Origin: Glandiceps talaboti | Taxonomy: Eukaryota > Hemichordata > Enteropneusta > Spengelidae | DNA: 64,000 bases | Assembly: GCF_964340395.1 (NCBI RefSeq) | Contig: NC_135550.1 | Location: forward strand, 33,698,176 to 33,762,175 | Direction: 5' to 3' | In this document: in pieces, positions 55,299-64,000 of the stretch | Layout of the letters: each line of letters starts with the position of its first letter | Position numbering within the stretch: position 1 is the first letter of the stretch | Position numbers and translations under genes: made by a program | Notes under the pieces: generated by a model | Databases searched by the model: none | What the model was told of the DNA's origin: nothing | Seen by the model: the letters and a program-made list of their open reading frames with translations, nothing else

Positions 55299-57817
55299 AT
55301 GGCGATGATGAAGATCACATGTAAAGTTATGGCGATGCTATTTTATATTCACATTACTGAAATAGCGCACACTTACGGATGGAGGTAAGAGTTACTAAGA
55401 CGTATCGTTGTCACTTCTGTCGTTAATATTTTTCAAGTAGAGAGGGGTTCTTTCTTACAGCTGTAATTCTAGGTGTTGCGATACGACTCGGGGTCTGGTT
55501 GTGTTTTTGCCACTGAATCTGTTTTTATTATGGTGTGTAAGGAAGAGGGTACGTACATTCACACGGTCAAAAAGTTCACTCTGCACTGTTGCAACTTGCA
55601 CGAGATATGCTACATGCTACACGTAGCTCAGTAGCTGCAAATATTGTACCGTTCGTTTTTTCGTTCCGATGTTTAACTGTGGTTAAACGACGGAATTAAA
55701 ATGCCTCAAAAATCTATTTTAAAAAACACAACTCAAAATCAAAACGAACGCTACAATCATTGCAGCTAGGTATTCTCTGATCATGACATTGACATGTCCC
55801 ATGATCATGCCTGTACAACATTAACAACGCAACGCAAACTACATAAGGGGCAAATATAAAGTATCGACGACAACTCGTATAGCGCGAAAGTAAATAGAAC
55901 AATGGTATAACTGTGTAACCCGTGAGATTTCCTCATCCTAAATTTTAGTAGGTGGAAGAAAACACTAGAATATCAATGAATATTGTCTCCCTTTTCCGAC
56001 AGGATTTTGGTACCAGGTGTTAATTTAGGAGCTAATTTTGGCATCGGAAAACCGGCAAGTATTCTCAATGTTAATGTTTAATGGAAGCCATGATGAATGA
56101 TGAACACGAACTTTATAACTTTAGACACTACATTGCATTGTATCGATCTGAGGTCTGTGGGACAATAATTCCACACTCTTGCCAGTCCTGTATTTCAATT
56201 TTATACAAGTGAATACTACCACTAAAATCAAATCAGACAATGAACACTTCGGACTTTAGATGCATTGCTGTGCATCAAATTACATATATGGGTCTCTATG
56301 TGTCTAATATGTATGAATGTGTGAAGTCATTGTAGAAGGTACAAGAACAACATTTTCTAGTCGATGCTCACATTGAAATTATTGTATTTAATAGGGCAGA
56401 ATATTGACAGGCCCAATTTCAACCATTGTTATCCTGTCTATATTGTTGATCTGTTACTACTTACACTCAGTTGAAGGAGACAATATGTCATTGTCACAGA
56501 TCACCAACATAGACAGGCTATCCCATTGATAAAATTTGTACGAAAAGTGCATCTGTATATGTTACTGTGTGTTAAGTGTTCTAGTCTAGTCTCAAAGTCT
56601 AGTCAGTATAGGATATAGTTTTATATTTGTCTGATCTACTACCGGGGTAGGTACAATTAGAATACCAAGGAAATGCTGAGCGTGTACAATGGGAAGTGAC
56701 TGATGGATGTCATGTTTACAATAGCAGGTAATTGTTTTTAAAAAAAATTCTTATCACCAAATAACTTATTTGGGAATGACTTCATTTTGATCCCTCACCT
56801 TTTGCTCGTTGTGGTAACTGCCAAAATATCCCCATATATTGGGAAAGACTTCATTTTGGTCCCTCACCTTTTGCTCCTTGTGATAACTGCCAAAATATCC
56901 CCATATATAATGCTAACGATGACCATACATTGATACAACCTAGTTAATCCTAAACTTAAAAGTGTATATTTTATCTTTAGTTTTGTTTTACATATATTTC
57001 CTTTTTGAAGACCCAATGATTATTCTGTGTTTCAAATGTGAGGGGAGACTATGGTTCAATTTGTCTCGCCACAATACAATTGTAAACATGTTTTAAGTCT
57101 GTATGTAACAGTATCATTGCAAAATGCTGATGAAAGCACTGTTCCTTATATCATGCAAAAAGATATTTTATTGAATGATGACTGCATTTAGCATGAGATG
57201 GCAATCTAATAAAATGTGACATATTGAGTAATAGTTTGTAAATGAAGGTCAGGTAATTGTTACTGTATTGTCATATAGAATAATTTAATGAAAACGTTCT
57301 TAACAGCTCACCAGTTACTGAAGTACTATGCACTACAGCCTGGCATCATACCATCACACTCAAGGAGACAATATTGGTAAGTATAAAATGACTATAAGTT
57401 ACAATACATGCAGTTATTCATTTCACACGTACATCTTGTGGTCCCATAGCATGAAAACTTGGCCAGTAAGTAGGGGTGTGCACACAAAGCTTTACTTCCA
57501 AGAAATTTACATGATTTTAATAACTGAAGTGAACCCTTACATCAGGCAAGCCAAATTAAATGTGGAGGTTGTAATTTTTTAGAACATAGTGATTTAATGC
57601 AATGCATTGTTTTTGTCTACAGACAAAACAACTTCATCCGTAAATGCGTATTGGGCAACCACATTGCTTCTGTGAAGGTTGCTTCTAAAGTACTTTGAAA
57701 TTGAAAGGCCATTTTTTAGCACAACTGAACTGAGGTTCAGTAGTGCTATAGGGATTGCCCGGCGTCTGTCTGTCAGTCAGTCTGTGTGAGTGAGTGAGTG
57801 AGTGAGTGAGTGAGTGA

Positions 57818-57910
<93 letters not shown>

Positions 57911-60900
57911 CAACTTAAAGTCAAAAACTGCAGAACCGATTGCCATGATACTTGGTGGGTCCATTACCTTGGGTGTCTAGTTGGGAAATTATTCAAATGA
58001 AAATGATCGCATCAGAAATGTGCATTTTACGTATGGAAATGTGATTTGTTGTATTACAAAATGCTTTGATTCCAGCCTGGAAATGAAAGATTCTTGTTTT
58101 ATTGATGCAATGAAATAATTAAATCTTTTATGGGCTACTTCACATGCAAGTGTCAATGGCGTAAAGATTAACATCTCTTTAAGGTTGCTTGGCAACCTAG
58201 GCCTGTTTTTAGCACAGCTGAATTAAATCTTAGACACTATGATTATAACAGGTTCATATAAATGCACAATCTTTAGCATTCCAAAAAACAGTTTGCACAA
58301 AAAATAAGAAGCCACACATTTTATGGGGAAAGAAATATTGAGTCATATCAAGTCCTCCATGATCATACTGTGTTTGGCAGGTTAAATTTCCTGCATGTAC
58401 CGATTGCCATGATATTTGATGGGTGTATTACCTTGGGTGTCTAGTTGGGAAATTGTTCAAATCAAAATGATCTTACTACAGGTGTGTGATTTGGGTCGAA
58501 AAATGTTATTTTTGGTCAAAACACTTAACTCAAAAACTATTGGGCAGATCGGTCTGAAATTTGGTGGGAACATTCTTAGGAGTATATAAGCATTCAAAAA
58601 ATGTTTGCAAATTTGCCTAGCAACAAGACCACGCCCATATCAACAGCCAAGTCATCACATATATTACAAAGATAACAACAGGAATTGATAGACAAATGAA
58701 TAAGCATTCCAAAAATGTATGTAATTTGCCTAGCAACAAAACCACACCCATAGCAACAGTCAATTGGTGGTGTATTTTACAAAGAATAACCATGGGGATG
58801 AATAGACAATTGTATAAACATTCAAAAAATGTATGTAATTTGCCTAGCAACAAGACCATGCCCATAGCAACAACCAAATGGTCTCGTATATTGCAAAAAA
58901 TAACAATAGGAATTGATTCACAAATGAATAACTATTCAAAAAATGTATACAAATATGTCTAGCAACATCACCACACCCATAGCAACAGCCAAATGATCAC
59001 ATATTTTGCAAAGATAACACAAATGAATAAACATTAAAAAATGTATGCAAATGTGCCTAGCAACAAGACCACGCCCATATCAACAGCCAAGTGATCACGT
59101 ATATTGCAAAGATAACAGGGATAAATAGACAAATGAATAAATATTCAATAATGTATGGACAATCATTCAGCAAATGAACTTCTATACCCAGCATAGATCA
59201 GCATGTGGGAAAACATTTTTAAAAACTGTACAGTTGTGCTACAATGCCATTGGCACAATTTTTAGAACTTCTGTTGTGTGTGTAGTCAACATGTGTATTT
59301 ATCTAAAGACTTCATTTTAAAAATTTAATAATATTAGATAGTTGTAAGTTCCCAGTTGTGACTAATCATTTTCTATGGATGGTTTCCCAACTGAAGAATG
59401 ATCATGAGTTCAAATTGCTGTGTTTTTTTTCTATTTGGAAAAAATAACACAGAAGTCATAGCTTCAGGTATTAGATTGGCTTTGTCTTAGTGTTTGTTGC
59501 TTGTTGTCTTTTTGCTTTGTGTGTAGAGTGGAGAAGTTTTAGAATCTTCACAGGATGTCTGGGTGGAAAGATATACATTGTGTTACAGATGGTATTTAAT
59601 GTCCATAGATGATGTCCAAAACAGGTTAGTAAAGTGGTTTAAAGTGACCTGTACATATGGTGACATTTCAGATGGTATTCGGTATACATGACTATAGCAA
59701 AACATATATGATTAAAAATCGATAAATTGAGAAACTCAAAAAGTGTAGATTGTATGCAAATCCCAATGTATTATGAATCCAAAGTTGACTATCCTAGACA
59801 TTTCTTAAGTAAAACCAAAGTTAAATATTTTACTAGATAGATATCAATTGCTAATGGAGGCAACAAGTATAGACACAAAGACGACCTTGAAGAAACATGT
59901 TGATGATAAAATCACAGACAAGAAAGAAACTTGTCTGTGATAAAATCACAATAACATAGAGATAATCAATAATAGATTACTGTACCAATTGGCAGTACTC
60001 ATAATATTTAGCAAGTATGATTTATAATCATTCCAAGGTAAGTGATCACAAATCATGTCACATTGTGCTTTACAATATTCACACTTTCACAAATTGCACA
60101 ATCTATATTTTGACAATGTTTTTTCAAACAGTTATTTCTGTAGTGAAATTTGTCAGATATTAATCATTTTCTGTCATATGACTTTCATCATTCCAATTTA
60201 TGTACAGTAGCATGACTGGAGTATCATTTAGACTCTGGGTTGTTGAGCCATCTGAAGCAAGCAGGGAAGAAGAAAATTTCACAGCAATACTGCCATCACA
60301 GGTATAGTTGTGAAATCCTTTGTTCTACTTTAGATGTGGGGTGTGTAGATTGCTCAAGACATGATTGATCCCATCAGCGGTATGCAAAGTAGGTCTGTAC
60401 TTGTATCTCAAAAACTAAATTGTGAATGGGGCTGCTATTTTGTGGGGAAGTTTCTGGAGGTGTTATTTTGCAGATATTTTTCAAAACCTATTGACACAAC
60501 TGGCCCTAGCAACCATGACCACACCCTTAGCAATAGTCAAATGATGACATATTACAAAAATAACGGATTATTGGTAAGTGGATAAACATTCAAAAAGTGT
60601 ATGTAGATATGTAAATATACCTAGCAACAAAAACTATAGCAACAGCCAAATGATTAAATATATTGGAAAGGTAAGGGATAAACCATTTGATTTCGGGGGT
60701 GGGGGGGGGGGGTGGTAACCCAACAACAATTTATTTTTCAACCACCTTTCATTTTGTTTCAGCATTTGCCAACAGTTAGTATAAACCTTTCACAAGAAAC
60801 TTTAAAAGTTTACGTGCCACTATAGGCGGTGGTGCCAGAAATACATTTATCTGGGAATTTGACATTTGTAGCTAGTTTCTGCACTTGCAGCATTTTTTTT

Positions 60901-63787
60901 TTTTTAGCTCATACCTGGAAACAATTTTTTTTTTCTTTCTTGAGTTGGTCATCAAATTTTCCTGCTTTTGGCTGGCAACAAATGTTTTCTCGTGAAAATC
61001 TTCCAGTTCCCCCTCCCCAAATCAAATGGTATACCCCTAACAACAGGGATTAATAGACAAGTGGATAGCGATTCAAAAAACAGACATGTATATACACCTA
61101 GCAACAAGACTACACCCATAACAACAGCCATATGACAGTGTATATTGCAAACATAGAATAGCATTGATTAGGCAAGTGGATAAACATTCAAAAAGTGAAT
61201 GCACATATGCCTAACAACAAGGCTATGCCCATAGCAACAGTGAAATGGTGAGGCTTTTTGCAAAAATAACAACATGGATGATTAGGCAAGTGGATAACAT
61301 AATTGAGCCAGCAATGCAGATACTGCCCATTCAGTAAAATTGTGGTGTATGTAACATTTAAAAAACAAGAACACATAAACTCTACAGTTTTGCTACAATG
61401 CCATTGACACTGTTTTTATATTAATACATGGGGTAACAATGCAGTAATATATAACCTTCCTTAAAGCTAAGAGCTTTTGCTCAGAATCTTTAGATACAGA
61501 TGGTTGAATTTGTTGGGAAAAAATTGCTACAAAATAAACTTGGTGTTTTTATTCCCTGATGTCGAGGGCAAGTTCCACTAAAATATTACAGTGGGCTCCA
61601 CCTGCCCATTTGTCAGTCTGTCTGTACATCTGTCTGTCTGCAATATGTCATTTCTCTGACATACAATATCTGAATTCATTTAAATCTGGCACGAAGGTGA
61701 CATACCATAATTATGGGACATATACATATACACATCCTTTTTTCTACAGCATTTGTAAATTAGACTAAATGGTGGGCACATTTATGGTTAAAAATCAATA
61801 TATACTGCATCCCTCAATAGACGTAAAACAGATGCCATGCAAGTGTCTACCCCTTATTATGAGGTGCACGCTTTCTATTAAGACATTGACCATGACTGTG
61901 ACTTTGACTGTCGTCAGTTATCAAAATAAAGCAATTTCTTGCACTTCACAGACACACTATAGTACTTATTTGTTACCAACTCCATTTTTCATATTTACAG
62001 GTATTGTTGTAGATAGACATTGTAGAAAGACAAAGTCAAGAATTTGTGTATGTATTTCTATAAAGGCAATACAGAGCAAAGAAATGTATATGTATGCATT
62101 ACTTTTGGTGCTGATATCACTGTTTACAGAGTGATGGCCATTTTGTCAAGAACAATAATGATTTACCACATAATTAAAAATCCCATTAATACATAGAGAT
62201 TCCATTCAAGTGTCAACCACCTTGTCATCAGGTGTAAGCTTTCTTTTAAGACCCTGACCTCTGACCTAGACTTTGACTTACAGTGTCAATCATCTAAATC
62301 AATTAAGCCATTTCTTGCTTATATCACAAAGATGTATTACACATAGTATTTATTTGTTGATACTTTCTTTTCAATCACTGCCACCATTCAGTCACATAGG
62401 AATATATTTATTTATTTATTTATTTATTTATTTCTGAGGATGACCTATGGGATGAATCCCATTTACAGGCTCCAACAATAAAATTGTACAAGACAAACAC
62501 CACAACATGCACAAACTTAAAGTGTACTTGAAATGGAAGACGAACAAAAAATAAATACCTAAAATAAAAACAACTTATATCACATTACAATATAAACACT
62601 TAAACACATCAACTGAAATGTTAAAATACATTAATCTAAAATAATCTGATTCAGTAAAGTCTTAAATCATGGCATAGTGCTAAAAATATCAATCAAAGAA
62701 GTACTCTGTACAGTTCTATTAAAACACCTCATGCTCCTAATTAAAGGCAAGTATTTACTAATATTTATGTGATGGAATACAATGGGGGGGGGGGGGGGGG
62801 CTTTATGAAGACTTTAATCCTGTTTGTTTTCAAAGTATAGAATTCTATGGAATTAACAGCCGAGTATAAAGTCAAACAACAAAATCCTGAAATAAGTCTA
62901 GTTCCAGCTGTGGCAGGCCAGAAATTTGAAGTGACAGCAAAATCATACAACCAGGAATTCAGGTATGGTTTACGTTTTCATGCATTCTTAGACATCTAAG
63001 ATCTGGGATATTGTTTGTTTGTGAATGTACTAGCTACCAATCATTAAACACATCAATGTTGAGTATTTGGCTTCAGATTTTAAATACCTCTTCAATAATG
63101 TTTAAATAATAGTACCAAGGTCTTCTTTCTTTGATTTTCAATTTTCTCCATTGACTTAGAAGATGCCTGTTGTAACATCTTCATTTGAATGAACAATTTT
63201 ATTTAATTATAATTTATGCACAACTTTAACACTCAAGCCTGGAAATAACACATCAACATTTTGAGGCTGTTAATGTGTTTTGTAGTAGCACTGATCCCAG
63301 TGAATTAATGTATGAAACTTGTATGAAACAATGTAAATGTCATTGGCGCTTAAATGAAAACTATCTATTTTAGATATAATGATATTTCAATTATGATATA
63401 GTACATGTAAACATTTTCAGATATTTGAAAATCCAAAGATATTCATCAGCTTGACTTCATGATATATATAAAGGTTATTTTATCACAAGCAGGAAATCTT
63501 ACCAATATCCACTTGACGCCATTAATATCCGGTGGAAACATTCAGTCCACTGGAGAAGTCAGTTGAGTCTAGACGAAATAATTGGACATAGTAACATTTC
63601 CTGGTTGTGATAAAATAACCTTTATATTTGAAAATTGTTATGTTGGCTACATATGTGTATGCTAATAATAGGATTTCTTCTTCAGATATTGGAATATTAC
63701 AGCTGATCTTCACTATGCAGATTTCCATCAGCTGCAGGTCAAAGTTCAAGGCTCTCTTCATCTTTCCAAAGGACTCTGCTTCATAAG
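55299..63787 (+). CDS. CATSPERE: CATSPERE (CatSper epsilon) orthologue, N-terminal part, 3' partial
   Basis: Eight exons: 55299-55384, 56003-56054, 56651-56727, 57307-57376, 59527-59624, 60208-60301, 62841-62962 and 63686-63787, 233 codons so far, with unbroken phase. The gene continues past the right edge. The first exon starts MAMMKITCKVMAMLFYIHI, a plausible signal peptide. VQLEYQGNAERVQWEVTDGC, then NSSSPVTEVLC, aligns position by position with the start of mammalian CATSPERE, including both cysteines and the SSPxTExxC phrase. CYRWY and LWVVEPSE also have counterparts there. Several N-glycosylation sequons (NSS, NSS, NFT, NIT) fit an extracellular domain. The family is a single-pass auxiliary subunit of the sperm-specific CatSper calcium channel in the flagellar membrane. 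The exon 2 donor is GC (ccg|GCAAGT); all others are GT. The related paralogue CATSPERD is the main alternative. Confidence 0.85.
56771..56908. repeat. Two 69-bp direct repeats in CATSPERE intron 3
   Basis: tgggaatgacttcattttga (56771) and tgggaaagacttcattttgg (56840) start two units that share ccctcaccttttgctc and ccaaaatatccccatatat. Divergence is only a few bases. The remaining intron sequence shows nothing else. Confidence 0.9.
57712..59275 (+). mobile_element. Family A HINE-like element(s) with (GAGT)n(GT)n in CATSPERE intron 4
   Basis: It opens ttttttagcacaactgaact with gttcagtagtgctata. (GTGA)n at 57785-57823 passes into (GT)n at 57824-57907, then the core aacttaaagtcaaaaactgc. After a break it resumes at about 58390 and has five or six TAGCAAC-type blocks (58610-59150). 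It ends with the far terminus tacagttgtgctacaatgcc at about 59230. The expanded TAGCAAC blocks are ~105-120 bp apart. Confidence 0.75.
60345..61425 (+). mobile_element. Family A HINE-like element, 5' truncated, in CATSPERE intron 6
   Basis: It begins within the core (tgatcccatcagcggtatgc), continues with ggccctagcaaccatgacca and further TAGCAAC blocks, and ends tacagttttgctacaatgcc at about 61383. A ~300-bp stretch at 60690-61020 with a G run (60700-60713) looks like a separate insertion. Confidence 0.65.
61560..62400 (+). mobile_element. Family B repeat with CTGT microsatellite in CATSPERE intron 6
   Basis: gtgggctccacctgcccatt and a short GTCTGTCTGT run are followed by core units with gtgtctaccccttattatga, aagacattgaccatgactgt and gtgatggccattttgtcaag, as in SART1 introns 10, 12 and 14. 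Confidence 0.6.
62405..62800 (-). mobile_element. Possible LINE 3' tail with (AAAT)n in CATSPERE intron 6
   Basis: On the - strand a decayed, A-rich sequence ends in (AAAT)n (62405-62435 as TATT on +). A short conceptual stretch (MRCFNRTVQSTSLIDIF) on the - strand resembles LINE C-terminal decay but is too short to prove. A 16-18-bp G run lies at 62785-62801, just before exon 7. Confidence 0.35.
63466..63627. mobile_element. ~162-bp TA-flanked MITE just upstream of CATSPERE exon 8
   Basis: ataaaggttattttatcaca at the left, running on through gcaggaaat, and tgtgataaaataacctttat at the right form ~32-bp TIRs with TA at both outer edges, as in Tc1/mariner-type MITEs. It ends about 58 bp before the exon 8 acceptor at 63685. 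Confidence 0.8.
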
Positions 63788-64000
63788 GTATAAACTTGAT
63801 CAGTAGACCGTAAGATATACCGTTTTAGGGTGTCCCCAAGCATTGGCCTTCCTCTTTCATAAAGTTTAACACGAAACAATTGTAAAAACTTGTGTAAGAA
63901 GTATATAGGGCAGAACAACACAACATGTCATAAAGTCTATTTGATAAAGTGATATAGGAATATTTTTATTTTGTATTATTTCACTTCATCACATTTATGA

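Noticed and set aside
59880-59950. Small hairpin (cacagacaag ... cttgtctgtg)
   Set aside because: A 10-bp stem with a direct repeat beside it is too small to call an element or RNA gene.

Overview
This is a 64 kb piece of an AT-rich, intron-rich, repeat-laden animal nuclear genome. Four protein-coding genes can be rebuilt exon by exon from splice signals, phase continuity and family resemblance. The mix (ASB3, SART1 and a CatSper auxiliary subunit, with long introns full of hairpin/microsatellite repeats, foldbacks, a tRNA-derived SINE and dead LINE/Penelope fragments) suggests a marine invertebrate, probably a deuterostome of hemichordate or cephalochordate type. The species cannot be fixed from sequence alone.

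Layout. (1) About 3.4-5.35 kb, + strand: the last three coding exons of an unrecognised coiled-coil protein ending in a CCHC zinc knuckle. Its 5' part lies left of the window. (2) 5.35-10.05 kb: gene-poor spacer with a small TIR element, a ~74-bp tandem array split by a MITE with a 9-bp target duplication, and a ~31-bp array. (3) 10.05-16.73 kb, - strand: complete coding sequence of ASB3 (six coding exons, 527 codons, ankyrin repeats plus a C-terminal SOCS box). (4) About 18.3-18.6 kb: presumed bidirectional promoter between ASB3 (-) and SART1 (+). (5) 19.25-50.40 kb, + strand: complete coding sequence of SART1/Snu66 (17 coding exons, 792 codons), whose introns hold most of the mobile DNA in the window. 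(6) 50.4-55.3 kb: intergenic repeats, including a full SINE inserted in a tandem-core repeat. (7) 55.30 kb to the right edge, + strand: the first eight exons (233 codons) of a CATSPERE (CatSper epsilon) orthologue, running off the window.

The genes do not form an obvious pathway. ASB3 is a substrate receptor for a Cullin-5 ubiquitin ligase, SART1 is a U4/U6.U5 tri-snRNP splicing factor, and CATSPERE is part of the sperm flagellar calcium channel complex. ASB3 and SART1 are head-to-head and may share a promoter; SART1 and CATSPERE are tandem.

The dominant repeats are families built on one plan: a terminal hairpin, a (GTCT)n/(GT)n-type microsatellite, then ~140-150 bp core units. This recalls non-autonomous Helentron-type elements (HINE, DINE-1, bivalve 'pearl'). 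Most of the long low-complexity reading frames are these internal microsatellites, not genes.
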